In this document: positions 10,901 through 17,600 of the stretch, piece by piece | Position numbering within the stretch: the stretch's first letter is position 1 | Layout of the letters: each line of letters begins with the position of its first letter | Source: Verrucomicrobiaceae bacterium | Lineage (GTDB): Bacteria > Verrucomicrobiota > Verrucomicrobiia > Verrucomicrobiales > Verrucomicrobiaceae | Assembly: GCA_016795375.1 (NCBI GenBank) | Contig: JAEUHJ010000204.1 | Span: 28,454-92,453, forward strand | Direction of reading: 5' to 3' | DNA length: 64,000 bases | The notes under the pieces: generated by a model | Told to the model about the DNA's origin: nothing | Seen by the model: the letters and a program-made list of their open reading frames with translations, nothing else | The model's database searches: none | Program-made: the position numbers and the translations under genes

Positions 10901-11547
10901 AGCCCGGTTTTGACTTCAAAGTCGAAAAGCAGACCATCTCACTCAATTGGAAAAACCTCTCCGAGGTCACGCTGAACTACTACCTCATGGATCCGGAGTT
11001 CAGTTTCAGCAGCAATCCGTTCGTGAGCCAGGACGCAGGCCGTTTCAGCATCATCAAGCCGAACAAAACCGCCACGCAGGCCCTTCCCAAAGACGCCACC
11101 AAGCTCGATGTGCCACTGCCGGGCGAATTCGCGAAGGCGAACGTGCTCGTGGAGGTCATCGGAGCCGGAAAACGCCAGACGCAGGCCTACCACGCCAACA
11201 CGCTCAAGCTCGCGCTGACCGAAAACTACGGACGCCTCGAAACGCGGGACGCTGCCACCGACAAACCGCTGCCGAAGGCCTACGTGAAGGTCTATGCGAA
11301 GCTCAACAACGGCACCGTCCGCTTCTTCAAAGACGGCTACACCGACCTGCGCGGCCGCTTTGACTACGCCAGCCTGAATGCGCCTGAAAATGCCGCTGCT
11401 CCCTCCGGCACCGACATGCCAGCCAACGGCCTCGACTACCCGATGCTGAAGCCCGCCGAGCTGAACAACGTCTCGAAACTGGCCGTCCTCGTCCTCAGCG
11501 ACACACACGGCGCCACCGTGAAGGAAGTCGATCCACCGGGGCGGTGA
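4993..11547 (+). CDS. Very large secreted protein of unknown function (2184 aa), macroglobulin-like beta-sandwich segments
   Basis: The ATG at 4993 opens a clear signal peptide (MKTLALVLLLPLAALA|ENEIG), so the upstream in-frame ATG at 4951 is rejected. The first ~400 residues are helical and repeat-like. Residues ~415-760 hold several beta-sandwich-like stretches (for example LPGDDIAFDVVVKNTPKL and GELVLVLDEKNQPVKDAVAW), and ~765-800 has GKNGEPVADQQVIFTFKH, all of which recall MG domains of alpha-2-macroglobulins. There is no GCGEQ thioester motif, so it is not a canonical member. Residues ~1330-1390 are a low-complexity Met/Ala/Pro/Gly linker. The second half mixes helical TPR-like stretches (GRVEEALARFKAID) with a final beta domain (GRLETRDAATDKPLPKAYVKV). 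The phrase RRTGFQPV near 830 comes from an inserted palindrome. Monocistronic; role unknown, envelope or extracellular by its signal. Confidence 0.85.
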   Translation: MKTLALVLLLPLAALAENEIGFIERFALAADRAKALAELVPGSHEYYFFHALHYQNTRDTARLNTLLNEWRKRTPDENEARRVILNREAVLDYEKNPQATLKYLIERLGIRHDHQRQVPDAKPDLPTSLDPAKISREVFLRDALNNDRGLQSLSQDALASLLRDQIALTPDQRRAVLQKLQRPDVPNLVAALNADFKAEPFIGFGDLPIHRQLLISQLDELKAEHGQSTNFIYTYLRKLAPSADVSLEYDEAEREVWLDRVWAFAQGVNSHKTLKARILYLRLDHDRKKGVYDRGRFLAYLQLPRRMAYINEDFLRTYNSDWCDLDADLSDPLVSSPPVHNDEELVRDYFLHLFASSADQNSTAPALLAPWTPHVSDKWLRPILAEALITNGIGNAEKWASLITPTEFQALKDRVDIEFPATNAPQFLPGDDIAFDVVVKNTPKLIVKIFELNTLNFFQTQQRQLNTDLNLDGLVANSEQTHTFDTSPFKRTRQKFAFPDLKGKRGAWIIEFIGGGRSSRALIRTGQWHVLQQTGPAGELVLVLDEKNQPVKDAVAWFEGRKLTVDEKLGRIAIPFTNQPGTKNLIIGDAAGTFATLTQFNHNSEDYRLDAQFHIEREQLLARREATLAVRTALMLGETHLAPELLTEPKLTITSTTHDGISTTREVKDLKLSAGSVLTHTLSVPERLASLAVTFTAKVDVLSNGGTKKDLTAQHAWILNDINKTEATNDGHLSTFDGSRVFELLGKNGEPVADQQVIFTFKHRDFTRVQTYPLKTDDKGRVALGKLEGIEQVTAKIPNGRSSSWPLEEADSTLSTIIQAIEGELVRIPERRTGFQPVSLLSQSAGTFTSDHKSLLKAENGFLTITGLKPGDYSLKLADQLIAIKVTKGEVIGGWALGKHRQLELKGNSPLYIIDVASDKDFITVKLAHSSPFARVHVAASRFHPGSGLFGGLGGFARFGAAAGTPARNPNLYSAGREIGDEYRYILERRYLKLFPGNILTRPGLLLNPWEIRSTDLDAFDNQAGEGASMTRGGAAGAVESPKAMPAKKKNGRDAGPQGGTNLDFLAAAAPVIYNLVPDKDGVVRIERKMLGDRQHVQIYAEDLQNASWRTLTLPEVPTKFADQRLARNLDPAKPFTQKKEITVLDTGKSLTLADILTSELETYDTLGGIHSLFTTLSGNGNLAEFAFVLNWPKLKDDEKLAKYGEYACHELNFFLQRRDKPFFDKVIAPYLAHKKDKTFMDEYLLGLDLSKHLEPWAYARLNIVERILLGSRIQNEAPNAARHVRELWEMIPPNPEEADRLFETALRGRAMESGYGDDKSALGDLEKAKQQAAVAMPPSASMDSMPAAAPMAADPFAASSAPSSGGGFGRGMGAGGAPGALRRSMTAQELQQLSELKKADAGYDRITGRKELEALADKREGERRVMVVFNETIALGASVNVSSGTLGYFGKDAAGTARQEVRAFYRALGPTKEWAENNYYKLRITEQDADLVTVNAFWRDYAAWVATGSKGGFVSSNVAEAHRNFTEMMLALAVLDLPFEAPKHTTKAENGQFTFTTGGPCILFHKEIKPVDGDKLAQGHLLVSQSFFRHGDRYRMEGNEKFEKYVTDEFLTGVTYGANVVVTNPTSSRVKAAVLLQIPQGALPILGSKATDSKQVRQEPYTTQTFEYHFYFPAVSAKAGVKFAHFPVNVGGAAAKPMEFNVVAKLTQVDKASWDYVSQNSTEAEVFAFLEQNNLEALDFERVAWRCKQADFYKKLIGFMNQHHVINDAVFSYAFLHNDAGMLGQLLKDDGGYGPYFASKLVSIDPIELRSYEHLEYSPLVNQRAHRLGSEWRIANPAVLQQYTQLLTALAHKPQLDAMDSMSVVYYLFLQGRVEEALARFKAIDATKLPTRLQHDYFQCYAAFYEGDVAAARGVASKRLAGSELPPRWKTLFSDVLTQTDEIEGKTAKSEKADQPDREAQQAALASTEPGFDFKVEKQTISLNWKNLSEVTLNYYLMDPEFSFSSNPFVSQDAGRFSIIKPNKTATQALPKDATKLDVPLPGEFAKANVLVEVIGAGKRQTQAYHANTLKLALTENYGRLETRDAATDKPLPKAYVKVYAKLNNGTVRFFKDGYTDLRGRFDYASLNAPENAAAPSGTDMPANGLDYPMLKPAELNNVSKLAVLVLSDTHGATVKEVDPPGR
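7488..7506. repeat. Short palindromic element inserted in frame in the large secreted-protein gene
   Basis: Perfect 8-bp inverted repeat AACGGGTT / AACCCGTT with a TTC loop. Its 15-base core (7490-7504) recurs exactly at 58873-58887 after guaB. Here it is translated as part of RRTGFQPV, a phrase I have met scattered through unrelated PVC-group proteins, which suggests a dispersed element that can land in coding sequence. Confidence 0.6.
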
Positions 11548-11758
11548 AACGTCTGCGCCAGGCAGGTTGTGAAAAAAACGTGGAAGGACGCGGGAACACC
11601 GCGAAAAAAACTCGAAAAAGCCGGCAGAGAGCAGGGCACTCCGACTCCATTGGAGTGGTTCAGCCAGATGCCCCCTCTCTTTCCGGCGGGGTTGGAGCAT
11701 GAGAGGGCGAATTGGCAGCGACTCTTGAATTCTTCATCATGAGCCGCTACACCCACGC

Positions 11759-12310
11759 ATGGCACTCAAAGCGACCATTCACAAAGTCGGCGTCTCGTTT
11801 TCCGACCTCGACCGCAACGTGTATGCGGATCATGAGATCACGCTGGCGCGGCATCCTTCCGAAACGGCGGAGCGGATGATGGTGCGGCTGCTGGCGTGGG
11901 TGCTCAACGTGCCGGAGAACAACGACCACGGCACGCTGGAGTTCGGCAAGGACATGTGGGAGCCGGAGGAGCCGTCGCTGGTGCGGAATGACCTGACCGG
12001 ATTGCGCCTGCATGAGATCGAGATCGGCCAGCCGGAGGAAAAGCGTCTGGTGCGCGCCTGCGGCCGGTCGAAGCAGGTGACGGTTTACACTTTCAGCAGC
12101 ACAGCGGCGGCGTGGTGGGCGGGCGTGGCGGAAAAACTCGCGCGCGTGAAGAACCTGGCCGTGTGGCAGCTCCCGCCGGAGCAGGTGAAGGCGCTCGCCG
12201 CGCTGGTGGACCGCACGCTGACGCTGCAAATCACCGTGCAGGACGGCGTGATCACCGTGGATGGCGGCGGCAGGAGCGTGGAGGTGGCGGCGGCGCGGCT
12301 TTTCGGGTGA
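11759..12310 (+). CDS. yaeQ: YaeQ family protein
   Basis: 183 residues, the normal family length. It begins MALKATIHKVGVSFSDLDRN and keeps the diagnostic boxes YADHEITLARHPSETAERMM, GLRLHEIEIGQPEEKRLVRA and LARVKNLAVWQLP. YaeQ has a compact PD-(D/E)xK nuclease-like fold, seen in structures of E. coli and Xanthomonas members. The visible D/E and ExK-like positions (E62-E64 region, then E85, K87) are consistent with it. The cellular role is unresolved; an early link to RfaH-type haemolysin expression was questioned. The start at 11759 is the only sensible Met. A 211-bp stretch upstream, after the large secreted gene, shows no gene. Confidence 0.93.
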   Translation: MALKATIHKVGVSFSDLDRNVYADHEITLARHPSETAERMMVRLLAWVLNVPENNDHGTLEFGKDMWEPEEPSLVRNDLTGLRLHEIEIGQPEEKRLVRACGRSKQVTVYTFSSTAAAWWAGVAEKLARVKNLAVWQLPPEQVKALAALVDRTLTLQITVQDGVITVDGGGRSVEVAAARLFG

Positions 12311-12331
12311 GCGGCAGAGAAGACAGGCGGA

Positions 12332-12407
12332 GGTTGGCCGAAATAGAGAAAAGAAGGAAAAAATCAGAGGAGCTTTTTTTGAACTCTTTCCTCTCTTTCG
12401 GCCAATC
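12332..12407. repeat. Long imperfect inverted repeat (MITE-like) between yaeQ and vsr
   Basis: TTGGCCGAAA (12334-12343) is exactly complementary to TTTCGGCCAA (12396-12405). Pairing continues inward through purine-rich against pyrimidine-rich sequence (AGAG/CTCT, AAAGA/TCTTT) to AAAAAA (12358-12363) against the T-run at 12374-12380, giving arms of about 30 bases. It could end the yaeQ transcript. Its 'GGCCG-AAAG-rich arm ... GGCCAA' layout also matches dispersed elements I recall from Verrucomicrobiota intergenic regions. Confidence 0.6.
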
Positions 12408-12427
12408 ATTTCAGTGTTCTCCATCCC

Positions 12428-12943
12428 ATGCCAGACGTTTTCACCAAAGCCAAACGCAGCGAGGTGATGAGCCGTATCCGCGCGTGTGGGAACAAGGACA
12501 CGGAGCTGCGGTTGATGACAGTGTTTCGTGAGCAGGGCACCACGGGTTGGCGCAGGCAGGTTCCAATCCGGTTTCAAGTTACAGGTTCAAAGTTGCAGGT
12601 CCCAGCACGGCGGAAGCGAGCGAAGAACTTGAAACCTGAAACCTTGAACTCGAAACAGACAAAGTCCGTGCGGCCGGACTTTGTGTTCCGACGGGAGCGG
12701 CTGGCGGTGTTTGTGCATGGCTGCTTCTGGCATGGCTGCGCGGAGCATTATCGACGCCCGAAGGCCAACCGGAAGTTCTGGGACGCGAAGATCGCACGGA
12801 ACATGGAGCGTGATGCCGCGGTGACGAAGGCGCTGCGCAAGGCGGGCTGGCGCGTGCTGTGTCTCTGGGAGCATGAGCTGGCGAAAAAACGCGAGCGGAG
12901 GCTGCTGGCGCGGTTGCGGCGGTGGATTGTTTTTGGAGATTGA
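12428..12943 (+). CDS. vsr: Very short patch repair (Vsr) DNA mismatch endonuclease with an in-frame insertion
   Basis: 171 residues. The N-terminal box is typical (KAKRSEVMSRIRACGNKDTE), as is GWRRQVP. The catalytic region follows: VRPDFVF with the metal-binding Asp84, then LAVFVHGCFWHGC with the zinc and active-site His/Cys/Trp, WDAKIARNMERD, and the last strand GWRVLCLWEHEL. Vsr nicks DNA 5' of T in T:G mismatches created by deamination of 5-methylcytosine and normally travels with a cytosine methyltransferase, which is not in this window. Between VP and RPDF, where relatives have only a few residues, about 34 extra residues (48-81) rich in Lys/Gln/Ser are encoded by a hairpin-forming repeat. 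The frame is kept and the active-site motifs are intact on both sides, so activity is plausible but uncertain. Confidence 0.88.
   Translation: MPDVFTKAKRSEVMSRIRACGNKDTELRLMTVFREQGTTGWRRQVPIRFQVTGSKLQVPARRKRAKNLKPETLNSKQTKSVRPDFVFRRERLAVFVHGCFWHGCAEHYRRPKANRKFWDAKIARNMERDAAVTKALRKAGWRVLCLWEHELAKKRERRLLARLRRWIVFGD
12571..12656. repeat. Inverted-repeat element inserted in frame within vsr
   Basis: The arm at 12571-12600 (starting GTTTCAAGTT) pairs with 12627-12656 (ending CTCGAAAC); 22 of 30 positions match, around a 26-nt centre. The arms are built from a degenerate 'caggtttcaagttt' motif, unlike the GC-rich codons of vsr around it. A motif of this kind occurs in tandem in intergenic DNA of several Verrucomicrobiota, as far as I recall. 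Confidence 0.65.
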
Positions 12944-12981
12944 CGCAGGGCGCGCCTTCCGGCTAAACCGGGAGGATGAAG

Positions 12982-13854
12982 ATGCCGCGTGTGATTTTCC
13001 ACGGGAGCGCCGCCGCGCTGCTGCTGTTGACGGGCTGCTCGCCGATCCGCACGGAGACGATGTCGGTGCATGCGGCGCGGCGTTGTCTGAACAACACGGT
13101 GGACTTCGGCCATGATGGCGGCGTGGTGCGCCCGGACGTGCTGCGCGTGATCGGCGTGGATCTCATCATCCACCGCGCCACGGCGGGCGGTCATGCGGAC
13201 GCGGATTACGCGCGGCGGGAGCGCGCGGCGCGTGTCGCAGGCATGAAATGGGGAGCGTATCATTACATGAAGCGGCGCATGAGCCTGGAGTGGCAGCTTG
13301 CGCAGTTCATGAACACGGTGGCGTCGGTGGCGCGGCGCAACGGGACGACGGCCCATCCGCTGATGCTGGTGCTGGACAACGAGGGCGCGGACCGTGTGTC
13401 GTGGAGCGAGCTGGCGCGCGCGGCGCGGATCGTGAGGGCGCGCACGGGGGCGTGGCCGCTGCTGTATTGCAGCGTGCCGCTGCGGGGGACGACGGCGTTT
13501 GCCCGGCAATGCGGGGAGCTTCAGGCGCTGGCCTCCGATGACCGCGGCGTGCTGCGTGCCTGCGGCCTGTGGATCCCGCGTTATGGGGAGCAGCCGGGGA
13601 CGCGCGTGCAGTTCAGCGTGCCGCGTGTGTTCGGCGGCTGGAGCTTCTGGCAGTATTGCGGCGACATCAGCGGGCGGCCCAAGACGGCGTTCCTCGCGCC
13701 GGAGTTTTCCGGGAACGTGGGCGCGGGCTTCACGCGCAGCGGCGGCGGCGCGGCACTGCGGCATTTTTGTGACCGGAGTATCTTCAACGGTTCGCGCGGC
13801 GCGTTTGAACGATTCTGCCACGAGCACGCTTCGGCAGTGGTGATGTGGCGGTGA
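12982..13854 (+). CDS. GH25-family (lysozyme-like) lipoprotein
   Basis: 290 residues from the ATG at 12982. A GGAGG box at 12971-12975 sits six bases before this ATG and directly abuts the one at 12976, so 12982 is preferred. The signal is lipoprotein type (MPRVIFHGSAAALLLLTGC, lipobox LTGC). GH25 features run in order: TVDFGHDGG with the first catalytic Asp, DLIIHRATAGGHADADYARR, GAYHYMKRR, LVLDNEG with the Asp/Glu pair, LWIPRYGEQP, FGGWSFWQYCGD, and CDRSIFNG at the end. GH25 enzymes cleave the MurNAc-GlcNAc bond of peptidoglycan. A periplasmic, membrane-tethered wall hydrolase or remodelling role is inferred. It lies 38 bp after vsr and 15 bp before the AlkD-like gene, so the three may be co-transcribed. 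Confidence 0.87.
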   Translation: MPRVIFHGSAAALLLLTGCSPIRTETMSVHAARRCLNNTVDFGHDGGVVRPDVLRVIGVDLIIHRATAGGHADADYARRERAARVAGMKWGAYHYMKRRMSLEWQLAQFMNTVASVARRNGTTAHPLMLVLDNEGADRVSWSELARAARIVRARTGAWPLLYCSVPLRGTTAFARQCGELQALASDDRGVLRACGLWIPRYGEQPGTRVQFSVPRVFGGWSFWQYCGDISGRPKTAFLAPEFSGNVGAGFTRSGGGAALRHFCDRSIFNGSRGAFERFCHEHASAVVMWR

Positions 13855-13869
13855 GAATTTCGCCCTGGC

Positions 13870-14577
13870 ATGAGCTTCACTCAATTTCGACGGCACTTTC
13901 GCGCCCAAGGCAGCGCTGCGCGCGCGATGGTCGCGCTGCGGTTTTTCAAAACGGGTCCGGGTGAGTATGGCGAGGGCGATCAGTTCCTTGGACTCACCGT
14001 GCCGCAGGTGCGTGCGGTGCTGCCGCAGACGGATGAATTGACGGAAGCGGAGGTTTTGGAGCTGCTGCGCTCGAATTGGCACGAGGAACGACTGCTGGCG
14101 CTGTTGATCCTGGTGCGACGTTTTGACAAGGCGAAGAAGGACGAAGCGGTGCATGCGCAGATCGTGAAGCTGTATCTGGCGAACACGAAATGGATCAACA
14201 ACTGGGATCTGGTGGACACGAGCGCGCCGCAGATCCTCGGCGCGTGGCTGCTGAGGCGTGATCGCGCCGTGCTGGGAAAGCTGGCGAAGTCGAACAGCCT
14301 GTGGGAGCAGCGCATCGCCGTGCTGGCGACGCTGGCCTTCATCCGCACGGGTGATTTCGCGGACACGCTGTGTTTGTGCGGGCAGTTCCTGACGCATGAG
14401 CACGACCTGATGCACAAAGCCTGCGGCTGGATGCTGCGCGAGGCCGGCAAACGCAACGTGGAGGCGCTGCGCGAGTTTTTAAACTCTCACGCATCACACA
14501 TGCCGCGCACGATGCTGCGCTACGCGATCGAAAAACTTCTGGAACCGGAGCGGCGGCGGTGGATGGCGAGGCGATGA
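13870..14577 (+). CDS. AlkD-like DNA alkylation repair protein
   Basis: 235 residues, the family length. All-helical, HEAT-like, with the family boxes FLGLTVPQVRAV, LELLRSNWHEERLLALLILV, WINNWDLVDTSAPQILG, RIAVLATLAFIRTGDFADTL and HDLMHKACGWMLREAGKRN. AlkD glycosylases excise bulky or cationic alkylpurines (3mA, 7mG) without base flipping. The Asp in NNWDLVD corresponds to the catalytic-helix Asp and the neighbouring Trp to the base-stacking residue. The gene follows the GH25 gene by 15 bp with no ribosome site, and vsr is just upstream, so two DNA-repair genes flank the wall hydrolase. Whether the substrate is the same as for Bacillus AlkD is unknown. Confidence 0.92.
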   Translation: MSFTQFRRHFRAQGSAARAMVALRFFKTGPGEYGEGDQFLGLTVPQVRAVLPQTDELTEAEVLELLRSNWHEERLLALLILVRRFDKAKKDEAVHAQIVKLYLANTKWINNWDLVDTSAPQILGAWLLRRDRAVLGKLAKSNSLWEQRIAVLATLAFIRTGDFADTLCLCGQFLTHEHDLMHKACGWMLREAGKRNVEALREFLNSHASHMPRTMLRYAIEKLLEPERRRWMARR

Positions 14578-14653
14578 GCTGAAGCGGTCGATTTGCGGAG
14601 AGAATGCTTGCCAAAAAGGCGGGGCGCGGGCGTAATCTGCGGCTCCCCTTTTT

Positions 14654-17600
14654 ATGATCTCCCGCCTCGCTCTGTTCCTTGTTTGTTCGATTGGTTTTGC
14701 CCGCGCTTCGCAGCCGACATCGCTGGCGGACATGCCGGATGCGAATCCGGAGGCGGAGTTGAAGGCGTTTGTGGTGCCGGAGGGGCTGGAGGTGAACCTG
14801 TTCGCGGCGGAGCCGATGATCCAGAAGCCGGTGCAGATGAACTGGGATGCGCAGGGACGGCTGTGGGTCGTCTGCAGCTCGACGTATCCGCAGATCAAGC
14901 CGGGGGAGTCGGCCAAAGACCAGGTGGTGGTGCTGGAGGACATGAATGGCGATGGCAAGGCGGACAGATCGACGTCTTTCGCCGAAGGACTGCACATCCC
15001 GACGGCGCTGGCCCCGGGGGATGGCGGCCTGTATGTGGCGAATTCGACGGAGGTGCTGTTTTTGAAGGACACGAACGGCGATCTGAAGGCGGACGAGCGG
15101 AACATCATCCTCAGCGGATTCGGCACGGAGGATACGCACCACCTGCTGCACACGTTCCGCTGGGGGCCGGAGGGGATGCTGTATTTTTTGCAGTCGATCT
15201 ATATTCATACGCACATGGAGACGCCGCATGGTGTGCGCCGCCTGATGGGGGGCGGGATCTGGGAATTCCGCCCGGAGACGCGGCGCGCGGAAATCCTGAG
15301 CAAGGGGCTGATCAATCCGTGGGGTTTTGAGTTTGATCGCTGGGGCCAGAGTTTCGCGTGCGACGGCGCGGGCGGGGAGGGGATCAATTTCATCTTCCCC
15401 GGCAGCGTTTTCGCCACGTCGCCGGGCGCGAAGCGCATCCTGCACGGGCTGAGTCCCGGCCAGCCGAAGCAGTGCGGGCTGGAGATCGTGGAGGATCCGC
15501 ATTTCCCGGAGGACTGGCAGGGTTCGTTCGTGCTGAACGACTTCCGCGGCAACCGTGTGAACCGTTTCAAGCTGACGCCGAGCGGCAGCGGCTACATCGC
15601 CAAACAGATGCCGGATGTGCTGGCGAGCACGCACCGGGCGTTCCGGCCGATCGATGTGAAGGTGGGGCCGGATGGCGCTCTTTATATAGCGGACTGGTAC
15701 AATCCGATCATCCAGCATGGCGAGGTGGATTTCCGCGATCCGCGCCGCGACCATGCGCATGGCCGTATCTGGCGCGTGACGGCGAAGGGGCGTCTGCTGA
15801 GCGCGAAGCCGAAGATCGCGGGTGCGAGCACGGCGGAGCTGCTGGAGATGCTGAAAAGTGATCGCGCCTACATGCGGCGTTTTGCGAAGCGGGAGCTGCG
15901 GGACCAGGGCGCGGCGAAGGTGACGGCGGAGCTGGACGCGTGGGCGGCGAAGCAGACAGACGGGCACGCCTTGCTGGAGGCGGCGTGGGCGCGGGAGGGC
16001 GTGAATGCGTTTTCGCCGGTGATCTGGCGCAAACTTTGGGAGAACAGCGATTACCGCATCCGCGCGGCGGCGTTGCGCATCCTGAGCCATCGCTGGCGTG
16101 AGTTTCCCGATGCGATGAAGGTGCTGGAGGCGGGCGTGGCGGATGAAAATCCTCAGGTGCGGTTGTGGGCGCTGGCGGTGCTGGCGGACATGCGCAGGCC
16201 GGGGGCGATCAGTGTCGCGCTGAAGGTGCTGGACAAGCCGGTGGACGAGTCGCTCGACTTCCTGCTGGAGCTGACCTGTCGCGAGCAGGCGGACGTGTGG
16301 ATGCCGGCGGTGGTGAGCGGGAAATTGAAGCTGGACGAGCGTCCGAAGCATCTGGTGTATGCGATGAAGAGCACGGGGCGCAGTGACGCGCTGCCGCCGC
16401 TTTTCACGGAGTTGAAAGAGGGTAAATTGGGCGTGGAAGACGCGGCGGCGGTGCTGGCGATGGCCGGTGACTCGGCGGATGCGGCGCAGGCGAAGACAAT
16501 GACCGGCATGGTGAATGACGCGGCGATGGCCGCGCACTACATCGGCCTGCAGGACGCGTTGGTGAAGGCGGCGACGGACCGCAAAGTGATCCCGGAAGGC
16601 GCGGCGGAGACGGTGATGGCGTGGTTCGCCCGGCCGGAGCCGCATGTGGTGCATCGCGCGGCCATCCTGGCGGGTCTTTGGAAAGTGGAGGCGGCCCGCG
16701 ACAAGCTGGTGGCGCTGCTGACGGGCGCAAAAACGATCCCGCCAATCCGTGACGGGGCGGTGCGCGGCCTGACGGCGCTGGGCGGGACGAAGACGCGCGA
16801 TTTGTTCGACAAGCTGTTCGTCGAGTCGGCTGATCCTGGGCTGAAAGCGCTCATGATTGACGGCTTGACCTCGGTGGGGCCGCAGATCGCGGCGAAGCGG
16901 GCGGTGGAGATTCTTGAGAAGGCCGATGTGGAGGGCGCGAAGCCGGTTTTGACCGCGTTTTTGAAAAACAAACAGCTTCCCGGCGCGCTGGCGAAGGCGC
17001 TGGCGGGCAGGACGATTCCTGACCTCGTGGCGGTCGAGGGCATCCGCATGGTGAGCAGCCGGGGCATTCAGGGGCCGCTGGCTGAGGCGTTGAAAACAGC
17101 CGGTCATGTGAAGCAGATGGACAAGCCGCTGACGGGGCCGGAGATGGCCGCCTTGGTCGAAAAAGTGAAGACCAGCGGTGATCCGGCGCGCGGGGAGGCG
17201 GTTTATCGCCGTCAGCAGCTTCTTTGCACAACGTGTCACGCGATCGGCGAGAGCGGCGGCGTGCTGGGGCCGAACCTGGTCAGCATCGGTGCCTCGGCAC
17301 CGGTGGATTACCTGATTGAGAGCCTGCTGGAGCCGAGCAAGAAGATCAAGGAGGGCTACCACATGGTTGTTGTGAACAAAAAGGATGGCGGCGTGGTCTC
17401 CGGCGGGCTGGTGAACGATGGGGCGGAGGAGTTGACGATTCGTGACCCCGCCAATCAGACTGTGAAGGTGGCGAAATCAGCCGTGGCGAGCCGCCAGATG
17501 AGCCCGGTGAGCATGATGCCGCCTGGATTGACCGCGAGCCTGCGGGAGGATGAATTCGTTGATCTGGTGCGGTTTTTGAGCGAGCTGGGCCGGGAAGGTG

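Noticed and set aside
4993..11547. Calling the 2184-aa protein a true alpha-2-macroglobulin
   Set aside because: No thioester motif and only partial beta-sandwich resemblance; kept as unknown.
12567..12668. TCCG at both sides of the vsr insert as a target-site duplication
   Set aside because: Excising between the two copies removes 98 bases, which would break the frame; a 4-base match is likely chance.
12748..14415. 555-codon minus-strand frame over vsr, GH25 and AlkD-like genes
   Set aside because: Crosses three well-supported genes and is His/Arg-rich without motifs.
14339..17362. 1007-codon open frame antisense to the CxxCH protein gene
   Set aside because: His/Arg/Pro-rich translation with no domain; a by-product of high-GC third positions. 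The opposite strand encodes recognisable domains.
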